Positions 27,801 to 37,273 of a stretch of DNA of 64,000 nucleotides are shown in pieces. The notes under the pieces were generated by a model that saw only the letters and a list, made by a program, of their open reading frames with translations, had not been told where the DNA came from and made no database searches. The number at the start of each line of letters is the position of its first letter. The stretch's first letter is position 1. Origin of the DNA: Holophagales bacterium (GTDB lineage Bacteria; Acidobacteriota; Thermoanaerobaculia; Multivoradales; Multivoraceae). Position numbers and translations under genes: made by a program. The stretch lies in assembly GCA_009845425.1 (NCBI GenBank), contig VXZQ01000012.1, positions 393,214 to 457,213 of the forward strand, read 5' to 3'.

Positions 27801-28829
27801 GTGGCCGGGGCGGCGTCCCCGCTGGCGCTCAGCGTTCTCGACCAGTGCCCGGTGCGGGCGGGAAGCACTCCCGCGGACGCGATCCGCGAGGCGGTGAAGC
27901 TGGCGCGGGCGACGGATCGCCTCGGGTATCGGCGGTACTGGCTGGCTGAGCATCACAACTCGCAATCGCTCGCCTGCGCCGCGCCGGAGGCGCTGATCGG
28001 CCAGGTCGCCGCGGCGACCAGCCGCATCCGGGTGGGCTCCGGAGGCGTCATGCTGAGTCACTACAGTGCGCTCAAGGTGGCCGAGGTGTTCCGCATGCTG
28101 GAGACGCTCTACCCGGGTCGAATCGACCTGGGAATCGGCAGGGCGCCGGGGTCGGACCGGTTCACGGCGCACCTGCTTGCTCATGGGCCGGGGCGCCTCG
28201 GTGTGCAGCACTACCCGGAACAGGTCGCCGACCTTCTCGGGTACCTGGGCCGGGGCCACGAGGACGACCGGCTGAACGGGGTCCGGGCGATGCCCCTGGG
28301 AGATACGCAACCGGAGGTGTGGCTCCTGGGCTCGAGCCTCGGTTCCGCGCGGTTCGCCGCCTACTTCGGCTGTCCCTTCAGCTTCGCCCACTTCATTCAG
28401 CCCCGCGACGCCGAGGCCGCGCTCGAGCTCTACCGGAAGGAGTACCGTCCGTCGGACAGTCATCCCGAACCGCGGGCGAGCGTCGGCGTCAGCGCGATGG
28501 TCGCGGACACCGACGAGGAGGCGAACCGCCAGTCGCTCAGCCGGTTCCTGTGGTGGATCCGGCTGACCCAGGGCCAGCCGGGCCCGTTCCCGAGCCTGGA
28601 AGAGGCGGAAGCCCACGAGTTCACGGAGGCGGACCGGGTCGTGCAGCGGAAGATGCGGGCGCGGAGTCTGGTCGGAGCGCCGGATGCGGTGGCCGCGCGG
28701 GCGCGGGAGTTGGCGGAACGTCTGGGAGTAGCCGAACTCGTCGTGCTCACGATCTGTCCGAGCTTCGAGGCCCGGTTGCGCTCCTACGAACTGCTTGCCG
28801 ACGCCGTGGGGCTCCGGAATCATGGTTGA
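27801..28829 (+). CDS. LLM class (luciferase-like) flavin-dependent oxidoreductase, MsnO8 type
   Basis: Cytoplasmic TIM-barrel flavoprotein of 342 aa. It opens with 'LALSVLDQCPVRAGSTPADA' and contains 'YWLAEHHNSQSLACAAPE' and 'GRIDLGIGRAPGSD', all typical of the bacterial luciferase-like oxidoreductases of the MsnO8/YvbT subgroup, and a C-terminal 'LVVLTICPSFEARLRSYELL'. These enzymes use FMNH2 or F420H2 for monooxygenation or hydride transfer; the substrate is unknown. GTG starts directly after the PIG-L stop with no spacer, so it is co-transcribed. A TTGACA lying across its stop may serve ahcY. Confidence 0.88.
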   Translation: MAGAASPLALSVLDQCPVRAGSTPADAIREAVKLARATDRLGYRRYWLAEHHNSQSLACAAPEALIGQVAAATSRIRVGSGGVMLSHYSALKVAEVFRMLETLYPGRIDLGIGRAPGSDRFTAHLLAHGPGRLGVQHYPEQVADLLGYLGRGHEDDRLNGVRAMPLGDTQPEVWLLGSSLGSARFAAYFGCPFSFAHFIQPRDAEAALELYRKEYRPSDSHPEPRASVGVSAMVADTDEEANRQSLSRFLWWIRLTQGQPGPFPSLEEAEAHEFTEADRVVQRKMRARSLVGAPDAVAARARELAERLGVAELVVLTICPSFEARLRSYELLADAVGLRNHG

Positions 28830-28854
28830 CAGCCCTGCGCGGAAGCCAGAGGAT
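28826..28854 (+). promoter_or_regulatory. Candidate sigma-70 promoter for ahcY
   Basis: A perfect -35 TTGACA (28826-28831) overlaps the preceding stop codon and is followed after 17 bases by GAGGAT (28849-28854), a weak -10. The predicted start of transcription is near 28861, giving a leader of about 20 bases with Shine-Dalgarno GGGAGG at 28867-28872. Confidence 0.4.
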
Positions 28855-28881
28855 CCGGGAGTTCCCGGGAGGTCCTGAACG

Positions 28882-30420
<1,539 letters not shown>

Positions 30421-30497
30421 CGTACTCCGGTTCCGCATCGGCGCGGCGGCCCTTGGAGATGCATAAGTCCTTGGTTTTCAGTAGGATACGGTCTTCG

Positions 30498-32291
30498 ATG
30501 CGGAAACACCGATGTGATCGTCCCCGGCTTTCCGGGCTGCTCCCGGTTTGTACGGTGCTGCTGGCGTTCGTTGCTTCGGGGGCCGTGGGCCAGGAGCGCT
30601 ACCACCCGGCGATCGATCCCGGGCTGTTCCCGCTACCTGGGAACCTGGAGGCGGCGGTCGAGTTCTGGAAGGACGTCTTCGCTACCTACACGAGCGATCA
30701 GGTCATCCTGCACGATGAGCGCCATCTGAACGTCGTCTACAGCGTGGTCGACATGGGCGATCTGCGCGCGACTGGTTCGTCCGAACTCCAGATCGACCGG
30801 GCGCGCATCAGGCGCGTCCGGGCCGAGATGAGCCGGATCGCGAAGGCTCTTCGCGATCTGGCGGCGGGACGGCCGGCAATGGACCTGCCACCGGATCTCC
30901 GGTCGATACCGTCGCAGATGGAGAACATCGCCGGAGGACGGACGAAGTACCGGCGTGCCGCGGGCCTGATTCGCTCGCAGCGCGGGCTCCGGGACCGTTT
31001 CGAAGAGGCGATCGAGATCTCCGGCATGTTCATGCCGGGAATCCAGCGGACCCTGGCGGACTACGGGTTGCCCGCGGAGATCCGCTGCCTGCCCTTCGTG
31101 GAGTCCATGTTCAACTACCGCGCCCGCTCCAAGGTCGGCGCTTCGGGTGCGTGGCAGTTCACGGCCTCGACGGGCCGGGCCTTTCTGCAGATGGATGAGG
31201 CGGTCGACGCCCGGTCGGACGTCCTGCTCGCCGCCGAAGGCGCTGCCCGCAAGCTTCGCCAGGACTACGAGTCCCTTGAAGCTTGGCCGTTGGCACTGAC
31301 CGCGTACAATCACGGTGCCGGTGGCATGGCGAGGGCCGTACGGCGGCTGGACACGCGGGACATCGGCGTGATCGCCGAGAAGTACCGGTCGCGGACGTTC
31401 GGCTTCGCCTCACGAAACTTCTACCCGGAGTTTCTCGCCGCCGTGATCGTCTACGCCGATCGCGACCGGCATTTCCCGGGCATCGAACCGTTCCCCGAAA
31501 TCCGGTTCGACGTCGTCGACCGGGATCGCTACGTGGCTCTGACCGACCTGGCAACGGCCACCGGGGTGGAGATGGACGAACTGGCCGAACTGAATCCGGC
31601 GCTCGACCGTTCGGTCCTGGCCGGTTCGCTGCTGGTTCCACCACGGTACCCGCTGCGCGTGCCGGCCGGGAGCGCGCCGCGGTTTGAGCAGGCCTACGCC
31701 GCGCTGTCGCCTGAGCGCAAGCCGGATCGCCAGGCGGCGTTCGGCTACCGGGTGCGGCGCGGCGACACCCTGGGAGCCATTGCCCGCCGGTTCGGATCGT
31801 CCGTGTCCGAGATTCAGCGCGCGAATCGGCTGCCGCGGGCGGATCGAATCTACGTCGGTCAACGGTTGCGAATTCCGCAACAGGGTTCCGGCCGGACCGC
31901 GCCGCCACCGGTCCAGCGCGCCGCGGTCAGGGCGCCCGCGGAACGCACTGCGGCGGCTGAAACCCGGAACTCGCCGCAAGAGACTCCGAGCGAGATCGTC
32001 CATGTCGTGAGAAGCGGCGAGTCGGTGCATCGGATCGCCCGGAAGTACGGCGTCACGGTGGCGACCGTGGTGGCTGCGAATGAGTTAGGGCGCCCGGAGC
32101 TGATCCATGCCGGCCAGCGCCTGCGGATTCCGGCGGGTGGTAAGGACGTGGTCTACCGGGTTCGGCGGGGCGACACCCTGAGCCAGTTGGCGCGGACATT
32201 CGGGACGTCCACTGCGAAGATCCAGAGGGCGAACGGTCTGCGGGGCAGCCGGATCATCGTGGGGCAGACGTTACGCATCCCGGCGGGATGA
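30498..32291 (+). CDS. LysM-containing lytic transglycosylase (MltD-like)
   Basis: Exported peptidoglycan lytic transglycosylase of the SLT family 1E (MltD) type, 597 aa from ATG 30498, which gives a clean signal peptide ending near 'VASGAVGQE'. An upstream ATG at 30459 would bury it. The catalytic domain (about 150-330) includes 'LPFVESMFNYRARSKVGASG', the catalytic Glu being in 'FVESMFN', then 'AWQFTASTGR' and 'ALTAYNHGAGG'. Three LysM modules follow at about 420-463, 505-550 and 555-597 ('YRVRRGDTLGAIARRFG', 'HVVRSGESVHRIARKYG', 'YRVRRGDTLSQLARTFG'), separated by Pro/Ala/Arg linkers. It cleaves glycan strands to 1,6-anhydro-muropeptides during wall turnover. The amidohydrolase gene overlaps its stop. 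Confidence 0.92.
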   Translation: MRKHRCDRPRLSGLLPVCTVLLAFVASGAVGQERYHPAIDPGLFPLPGNLEAAVEFWKDVFATYTSDQVILHDERHLNVVYSVVDMGDLRATGSSELQIDRARIRRVRAEMSRIAKALRDLAAGRPAMDLPPDLRSIPSQMENIAGGRTKYRRAAGLIRSQRGLRDRFEEAIEISGMFMPGIQRTLADYGLPAEIRCLPFVESMFNYRARSKVGASGAWQFTASTGRAFLQMDEAVDARSDVLLAAEGAARKLRQDYESLEAWPLALTAYNHGAGGMARAVRRLDTRDIGVIAEKYRSRTFGFASRNFYPEFLAAVIVYADRDRHFPGIEPFPEIRFDVVDRDRYVALTDLATATGVEMDELAELNPALDRSVLAGSLLVPPRYPLRVPAGSAPRFEQAYAALSPERKPDRQAAFGYRVRRGDTLGAIARRFGSSVSEIQRANRLPRADRIYVGQRLRIPQQGSGRTAPPPVQRAAVRAPAERTAAAETRNSPQETPSEIVHVVRSGESVHRIARKYGVTVATVVAANELGRPELIHAGQRLRIPAGGKDVVYRVRRGDTLSQLARTFGTSTAKIQRANGLRGSRIIVGQTLRIPAG

Positions 32292-34006
32292 TGAACCTGC
32301 CGGTCCGCGCGCGCCACGCCCCGGCACTCGGGGCCGCGTTGGGACTGCTTCTGGCCGGCTGCGGGGGAGAGGGAGCGGGGGTTGCGGACCTGGTCGTCCT
32401 GAATGGCCGCCTGGTGACCCTGGCGGCTCCGGCCGAGGCCGAGGCGCTGGCCGCCGCCGGCGGCCGGATCGTCTTCGTCGGCTCGAGCGACGACGCGCGT
32501 TCCTGGATCGGTCCCGACACGGAGATTCTCGACCTGGAGGGGCGGCTGGGCGTTCCCGGGCTCATCGAAGGGCATGGCCACTTCTGGGGGGTTGGGGAGG
32601 CGAAGCTCCAACTGGCACTCGGGGAAGCCGGGACCTGGGACGAGATCGTCGCCCAGGTCGCCGAAGCCGTGGCCGAGGTTGAACCGGGAACCTGGATCCT
32701 GGGCAGGGGCTGGCATCAGTCGAAGTGGACCGAGTCGCCGGTCCCGAGCGTCCAGGGCCTGCCGACTCACCACGGGCTGAGTGTGGTGTCGCCGGAGAAT
32801 CCGGTGCTGCTGGGCCATGCCAGCGGTCACATGGCGTTTGCGAACGCACGGGCCATGGAGCTGGCCGGCATCGATGCAACGACGCCCGATCCGGACGGCG
32901 GAGAGATCGTGCGGGACAGGGATGGTCAACCGACGGGCGCCCTCCGGGAAACGGCGGAGAATCTGGTTGCCGGGTTACGAGCCGAGTCGCTGGAGTGGAA
33001 CCACGCTCGCGAGGTCGTGCGGCTCGCGGGCGAAGAGTCTCTCGCCAAGGGCATCACGAGCTTCCAGGACGCGGGCTCAAGCTTCGGGCTGATCGACATC
33101 TACCGTCAGATGGCGGATGAGGGCCACCTGCCGTTGCGGCTCTGGGTAATGGTGCGCGAAAGCAACGAGGCGATGGCCGAGTCGCTCGGCAGTTACCGCA
33201 TGATCGACCACGGAGACAGCTTCCTCACCGTCCGCGGGATCAAGCGGTCGATCGACGGCGCCCTGGGCTCGCATGGCGCCTGGCTGCTGGATCCCTACGA
33301 GGACATGCCGCAGTCGACGGGGCTCAACACGACGGACCTGGACGTGATGGAGGAGACCGCCCGGCTGGCGCGGGAACACGACTTCCAGTTCTGCGTTCAT
33401 GCGATCGGCGACCGGGCCAACCGCGAAACGCTTGATCTGTTCGAACGGGCGCTCGGCGGCGACCGGACGAAGCGCTGGCGCGTCGAGCACGCCCAGCACC
33501 TGCATCCGGACGACATACCGCGATTCGCGGAACTCGGCGTGATCGCCTCGATGCAGGCCGTCCACTGCACGTCGGACGGACCCTGGGTGCCCGATCGTCT
33601 CGGCGAGCAGCGAAGTGCCGAGGGCGCCTACGTCTGGCGAGCACTGATCGACTCCGGCGCCGTGGTCACCAACGGCACGGACGCTCCCGTCGAGGATGTC
33701 GACCCGATCGCGTCATTCCATGCCTCGGTCAGCCGGCGGATGGGGAACGGCGAGGTCTTCTACGAAGACCAGCGAATGACCCGGGAGGAGGCCTTGCGCT
33801 CCTACACGATCGACGCTGCCTACTCGGCCTTCGAGGAGGAATCGAAGGGGAGTCTTGAGGTAGGAAAGCTCGCGGACCTGACGGTTCTGTCCCGGGACAT
33901 CATGACGGTCCCGGAGGACGAGATTCCCGGCACCCAGGTCGTCTACACGATCCTGGGCGGCCGGATCGCCTACCGGCAGCAGCAGGCGGCGTCACCCGGC
34001 GGATGA
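32288..34006 (+). CDS. Amidohydrolase family lipoprotein (YtcJ-like)
   Basis: Metal-dependent amidohydrolase of 572 aa in the YtcJ/Amidohydro_3 group. A lipobox 'LLLAGCGG' near residue 20 predicts a lipidated envelope protein, less usual for this mostly cytosolic fold but common among Acidobacteriota. The metal-binding H-x-H is in 'LIEGHGHFWG' (about 95-104). Later ligands lie in 'HAIGDRANRET', 'RVEHAQHLHPDDI' and 'NGTDAPVEDVDP'. The C-terminus returns to the beta-sandwich ('LEVGKLADLTVLSRDI'). Substrates of the group include N-substituted formamides and cyclic amides; none can be assigned. ATG overlaps the transglycosylase stop and the gene overlaps rsmD by 4 bases. Confidence 0.9.
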   Translation: MMNLPVRARHAPALGAALGLLLAGCGGEGAGVADLVVLNGRLVTLAAPAEAEALAAAGGRIVFVGSSDDARSWIGPDTEILDLEGRLGVPGLIEGHGHFWGVGEAKLQLALGEAGTWDEIVAQVAEAVAEVEPGTWILGRGWHQSKWTESPVPSVQGLPTHHGLSVVSPENPVLLGHASGHMAFANARAMELAGIDATTPDPDGGEIVRDRDGQPTGALRETAENLVAGLRAESLEWNHAREVVRLAGEESLAKGITSFQDAGSSFGLIDIYRQMADEGHLPLRLWVMVRESNEAMAESLGSYRMIDHGDSFLTVRGIKRSIDGALGSHGAWLLDPYEDMPQSTGLNTTDLDVMEETARLAREHDFQFCVHAIGDRANRETLDLFERALGGDRTKRWRVEHAQHLHPDDIPRFAELGVIASMQAVHCTSDGPWVPDRLGEQRSAEGAYVWRALIDSGAVVTNGTDAPVEDVDPIASFHASVSRRMGNGEVFYEDQRMTREEALRSYTIDAAYSAFEEESKGSLEVGKLADLTVLSRDIMTVPEDEIPGTQVVYTILGGRIAYRQQQAASPGG

Positions 34007-34575
34007 GTCGCCGCCAGACCGGCTCGGGAACGCGCTCGGGCGGGATGAAGGTTCTTGGCGGCCGCTGGCGGGGTCGGCGTCTCACGGCACCGGCGGGCGT
34101 GCGTCCGACCCAGGCGCGGGTTCGCGAGGCCCTCTTCTCCCACTGGGGCGATCGCGTCCGCGGCGGCCGCCTCCTGGAGCTCTACGCCGGCTCCGGAGCC
34201 GTCTCGTTCGAGGCCCTGTCCCGCGGAGCCGGGTTCGCCCTGGCGGTCGATCGCAGCTCTCGCGCCCAGGCCTGCATGAAGGCGAGCCGCGACACTCTCG
34301 CGACGGACGATCTCCGCCTGGTCAGGGCGGTTCTGCCCGCGGGGCTTGAGGAGGCAGTCAAGCGCGAGGCTGCCTTCGACCTCGTGTTCATCGATCCGCC
34401 CTACGATGACTGCGGGCTTGGCGAGCTGCTTGACGCCGTTTCCTCCGCCGTCGCGCACGGAGGCGAGATCGTCCTGGAACACGCCAGCCGGCAGGCTCCA
34501 CCGGCGGCAGCCGGGAGGTTCAGGTTGCGGCGGACCAGGCGCTACGGAGACAGTGCGCTGGCGTTCTATGCCTGA
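34003..34575 (+). CDS. rsmD: 16S rRNA (guanine(966)-N2)-methyltransferase
   Basis: SAM-dependent methyltransferase of 190 aa that modifies G966 of 16S rRNA during 30S assembly. The N-terminal 'MKVLGGRWRGRRL' and 'RPTQARVREALFSHW' are RsmD hallmarks. The SAM-binding loop is 'LELYAGSGAVSFEALSRGA' and the catalytic N6/N2-methyltransferase motif is 'DLVFIDPPYDD' (about 126-136). ATG at 34003 overlaps the amidohydrolase stop (ATGA). A start at the internal ATG before 'KVLGG' (34048) is possible and closer to typical RsmD length. No coaD gene follows; a tRNA-Leu gene on the other strand begins 8 bases downstream. Confidence 0.92.
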   Translation: MSRRQTGSGTRSGGMKVLGGRWRGRRLTAPAGVRPTQARVREALFSHWGDRVRGGRLLELYAGSGAVSFEALSRGAGFALAVDRSSRAQACMKASRDTLATDDLRLVRAVLPAGLEEAVKREAAFDLVFIDPPYDDCGLGELLDAVSSAVAHGGEIVLEHASRQAPPAAAGRFRLRRTRRYGDSALAFYA

Positions 34576-34583
34576 ACTGGCTC

Positions 34584-34670
34584 TGGTGCGAAAGGGGGGA
34601 CTCGAACCCCCACGGTATTGCTACCACAAGATCCTGAATCTTGCGCGTCTACCAATTCCGCCACTTTCGC
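34584..34670 (-). tRNA. tRNA-Leu (anticodon CAG)
   Basis: Reading on the - strand, the acceptor stem GCGAAAG (34670-34664) pairs with CTTTCGC (34594-34588), followed by discriminator A and an encoded CCA (34586-34584). The anticodon stem-loop AAGAT-TCAGGA-type arm gives anticodon CAG (codon CUG). A long variable arm (TGTGGTAGCAATACCGTG region) and the T-loop GTTCGAGTC confirm a class II leucine tRNA. Length is 87 with CCA. Confidence 0.97.
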
Positions 34671-34696
34671 GCCCGGCGGCCTTAGGCCGGACCGGC

Positions 34697-34702
34697 ATTC
34701 TA
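34697..34702 (-). promoter_or_regulatory. -10-like element for tRNA-Leu
   Basis: TAGAAT on the - strand lies 27 bases before the 5' end of the tRNA. No clear -35 is seen at the expected distance. Confidence 0.4.
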
Positions 34703-34719
34703 CCCGCTCGACAGGCTGC

Positions 34720-34725
34720 TAGTCT
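34720..34725 (+). promoter_or_regulatory. -10-like element adjacent to a start codon (lipoprotein gene)
   Basis: TAGTCT ends 6 bases before the ATG at 34732. There is no Shine-Dalgarno sequence. It matches the leaderless arrangement seen at several other genes in the window. Confidence 0.4.
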
Positions 34726-34731
34726 CCCTGC

Positions 34732-35259
34732 ATGAGCAGTTCTAACTCCTCGTTTCCGGTTTTCCGTTTCCCCACGGGCCGCGCTCCGGTTCCGGTGGTT
34801 GCCGCGGTCTTGCTCGCCGGTGGACTGGCCGGTTGCGCCGAGGCCGGGCCGGATGGCGCCTCGAACGAGGATCGAACGGCGATAGAGATCGTGCTGGCTG
34901 ACTGCCTTCCCAAGCTCGGAAACGCCTACGCCACCGGAGACTTCGACGCTCTGGCCTCGTGCGCCGTGCCCAAGGAGATCGCTACGGTCAGGAAGCGCGT
35001 TTACGACCTCGAGATGGAGGCGAGCCGCACCCTGCGTCCGATGCTCAAGAGCTTCGAAATCGAACGGATCGACGTCTGGCGCTACTCGAACGCGGCGGTG
35101 ACGACGATCGAGGTGTGGGACATCGACTCGCTGGTGAGCGGCACGGACCGATTGCTGTCGTCCGGCACGGATCGCTACCGCGTTCGCTACCAGTTCAAGC
35201 GCCGCGACGAGGGCTGGATGGTGATCGATCGACGCATCGAGCATCAGTTCGAGTCCTAA
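34732..35259 (+). CDS. Hypothetical lipoprotein
   Basis: 175-aa protein with a signal sequence and lipobox 'LLAGGLAGCAE' (Cys about residue 34). The mature part is a mixed alpha/beta domain: a helix 'IEIVLADCLPKLGNAYATGD' opens it and a series of strands ends in 'DRYRVRYQFKRRDEGWMVID'. The order of helices then curved strands, with the closing 'W-x-V/I-x-D' strand, is like the NTF2/SnoaL-type cone fold, but I cannot name a family. It is flanked by tRNA-Leu (divergent) and der, which starts 20 bases later and may be co-transcribed. Confidence 0.7.
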   Translation: MSSSNSSFPVFRFPTGRAPVPVVAAVLLAGGLAGCAEAGPDGASNEDRTAIEIVLADCLPKLGNAYATGDFDALASCAVPKEIATVRKRVYDLEMEASRTLRPMLKSFEIERIDVWRYSNAAVTTIEVWDIDSLVSGTDRLLSSGTDRYRVRYQFKRRDEGWMVIDRRIEHQFES

Positions 35260-35279
35260 CAGCGCCGCCCTCTTCCTCC

Positions 35280-36617
35280 ATGCCCGCCGCGATCGCCATC
35301 GTCGGTCGCCCCAACGTCGGCAAGTCGACGCTCTTCAACCGGCTGATCGGTCGCCGGCAAGCGATCGTCCACGGTACGCCCGGCGTCACGCGAGATCGGC
35401 TGGTCGGGCGCTTCGATCTTGAGGGTCACGGTACCGTTGAGTTGATCGATACGGGCGGTCTGGTCCCGGGCGCCGATCCGCTGGGCCTGAACGCCCAGGT
35501 CGAGTTCGCGGTCGACGAGAGCGACCTCCTGCTGCTGGTCGTGGACGGTCGGAAAGGGCTGGCGGCCGCGGACGAACAGGTCATGGAGCGTCTCCGGACC
35601 CGTGGCCGGCCGATCGTCGTGGTCGTCAACAAGGCCGATACCCGGGCCGCCAGGGAGGGTCACCACGAGTTCTACGCCCTGGGGGGAGACGCGCTGGTGC
35701 TCCTGTCAGCCGAGCACGGCACCGGTTTCGAGTCCTTGCACATGGAGATCGCCGGGCACCTTCCGGCGGCCTCCTCCGCGGTCCTGCCGCCGGCGCCGTC
35801 CGTCGCGGTCGTGGGCCGGCCGAATGTCGGCAAGTCCTCCCTGGTCAACCGTCTGCTGGGCAGGGAACGGACGCTCGTCTCTCCGACGGCAGGGACCACC
35901 AGGGACCCGATCGACAGTCTGCTGGAGAGAGAGAACGGCCCGGACTACCTGCTCGTGGACACGGCGGGCATTCGGCGGCGTTCCCAGGTCCAGGACACCC
36001 CTGAGGAGTTGGCAGTGATGCTCGCCCGCCGCCAGATAGAGCGGGCGGAACTCGTGGTTCTGGTCGTGGACGCGAGCGAGGGCATCGCCGCCGGCGACCT
36101 CGCGATCGCCGACGTGGCATGGCAGGCGGGTCGCTCCGCCGTCGTGGTCTGCAATAAGTGGGATCTGGTGGACGAGGAGAAGCGGGAGCGCCTGGAGCTG
36201 GGCTGGGAACGGGTTTCCGAACTGTTCGCCAAACCGGCTCGAATCAACGTCTCCGCCCTGACCGGTCGGGGTGTGGCGAATGTCATGCCCGCGCTGGACC
36301 GGGTCGCTGAACGGCATCGCCTGCGGGTGCCGACGTCCGAACTCAACCGCGAAGTTCGACGCATCGTGGGCCGTCACCAGCCGCCGGCGGAGCGGGGGCG
36401 ACCCTGGCGGTTCTTCTACGGGACCCAGGTGGCCGGAGCGCCTCCCACCTTTCTCCTGTTCGCGAACCGGCGTCTCAAGCGTGGCCACAACTACCGAAGG
36501 TATCTGGAGAACAACCTCCGGCAGACGTTCGAGCTCGACGGTGTTCCGCTTCGCATCGTGGTGCGGGAGCGGCGCGGCGACGCCGACGCAGCCGGCGGAT
36601 CTCCACGTTTCGTATAA
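35280..36617 (+). CDS. der: Ribosome biogenesis GTPase Der (EngA)
   Basis: Double-G-domain GTPase needed for 50S subunit maturation, 445 aa from ATG 35280. The first G domain starts with P-loop 'GRPNVGKSTLFNRL' (about 9-22), DTGG and NKAD motifs; the second has 'GRPNVGKSSLVNRLLG' (about 180), 'DTAGI' and 'NKWD'. A KH-like RNA-binding domain follows ('FFYGTQVAGAPPTFLLFANR'). Length and domain order are typical. The stop codon TAA lies inside a perfect TATAAT that may be the promoter of the next gene. Confidence 0.97.
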   Translation: MPAAIAIVGRPNVGKSTLFNRLIGRRQAIVHGTPGVTRDRLVGRFDLEGHGTVELIDTGGLVPGADPLGLNAQVEFAVDESDLLLLVVDGRKGLAAADEQVMERLRTRGRPIVVVVNKADTRAAREGHHEFYALGGDALVLLSAEHGTGFESLHMEIAGHLPAASSAVLPPAPSVAVVGRPNVGKSSLVNRLLGRERTLVSPTAGTTRDPIDSLLERENGPDYLLVDTAGIRRRSQVQDTPEELAVMLARRQIERAELVVLVVDASEGIAAGDLAIADVAWQAGRSAVVVCNKWDLVDEEKRERLELGWERVSELFAKPARINVSALTGRGVANVMPALDRVAERHRLRVPTSELNREVRRIVGRHQPPAERGRPWRFFYGTQVAGAPPTFLLFANRRLKRGHNYRRYLENNLRQTFELDGVPLRIVVRERRGDADAAGGSPRFV

Positions 36618-36618
36618 T
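36613..36618 (+). promoter_or_regulatory. Perfect TATAAT -10 element upstream of the MerR-type regulator
   Basis: TATAAT overlaps the der stop codon and is rare in such G+C-rich DNA. Transcription from it would give a leader of about 65-90 bases before the regulator's start. No consensus -35 is found 16-18 bases upstream. Confidence 0.45.
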
Positions 36619-36687
36619 CGTCTGCTCGTATCCCACAGCACTTCAGCCCGGAATCGTCCCCCCTTCGTCCGTTGCGCTCGGGTTCAG

Positions 36688-37191
36688 TTGACGCGTAGCC
36701 CGGGGAGGCCCGTCATTCCCAAGCAGTACAAGATCGCCGATGCGTGCCGGTTGCTGGACATCCAGCCCTACGTACTGCGCTACTGGCAGACGGAGTTTCC
36801 GTCCCTGGCCTCGAGGAAGACCGGCGGGGGCCGTCGTGACTTCAACGCCGAGGATCTGGAGACGATCCGTCGGATCAAGGAGCTCCTCTACGACGAGGGC
36901 TACACGATCGCAAGCGCCAAGAAGAAGCTCGCCGCGGAGCTGGAGGACGGGCGCCTCCGCGGCCGCCCGCTGATTCCCGCAACGGGAGACAGGGCGAACG
37001 GCGATCAGGAGACTACACACGCGGTGGGGGAGGAAGGGCCGGTCGGCGAGGCTCCGCCTGTCGACACGAGCGACATCGGAGTCCTGGCCCGGCGGGTCGA
37101 GCGGCTGGAAGGGGGAGTCGCGGCGCTGGTCGCTCAGGCCCGCCAGCTTGCCGCTGAACTCAAGCCGGAAACCAGCGCGGAGAGCGACTGA
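36688..37191 (+). CDS. MerR family transcriptional regulator, start codon uncertain (TTG or ATT)
   Basis: DNA-binding protein with a winged helix of the MerR superfamily: 'KIADACRLLDIQPYVLRYWQ' then 'RDFNAEDLETIRRIKELLYD' and 'GYTIASAKKKLAAEL'. An acidic linker follows, and a short C-terminal helix ('LARRVERLEGGVAALVAQAR') may be a coiled coil for dimerisation. This short MerR type is often encoded near ihfA/pheT and translation genes; its target is unknown. No ATG or GTG start exists between the frame's opening and the domain. TTG 36688 lacks a ribosome site, whereas ATT 36715 has GGGGAGG (36702-36708) six bases upstream and would begin 'IPKQYK'. The listed extent uses TTG. Confidence 0.82.
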   Translation: MTRSPGRPVIPKQYKIADACRLLDIQPYVLRYWQTEFPSLASRKTGGGRRDFNAEDLETIRRIKELLYDEGYTIASAKKKLAAELEDGRLRGRPLIPATGDRANGDQETTHAVGEEGPVGEAPPVDTSDIGVLARRVERLEGGVAALVAQARQLAAELKPETSAESD

Positions 37192-37233
37192 CACGGAGCG
37201 GCGGCCCCCGAGTTGCGCCGTGTCGCCAGAGTC

Positions 37234-37261
37234 TTGCCAAAGGGCCGCAAACCAATAGAGA
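37234..37261 (+). promoter_or_regulatory. Candidate promoter of tRNA-Pro
   Basis: TTGCCA (37234-37239), 16 bases, then TAGAGA (37256-37261); the tRNA begins 12 bases after the -10. This is the best -35/-10 pair in the 82-base gap after the MerR-type gene. Confidence 0.45.
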
Positions 37262-37273
37262 ATGCCCTCCGGT

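Noticed and set aside
28830..28881. SAH riboswitch upstream of ahcY
   Set aside because: The predicted leader is about 20 bases, too short for the SAH aptamer; only a simple hairpin is present.
32480..32790. Sigma-54-like GG-N10-GC matches inside genes in several places
   Set aside because: In G+C-rich DNA such pairs are frequent; only the rpoN upstream site has the full TGGCA and TTGC words in a noncoding gap.
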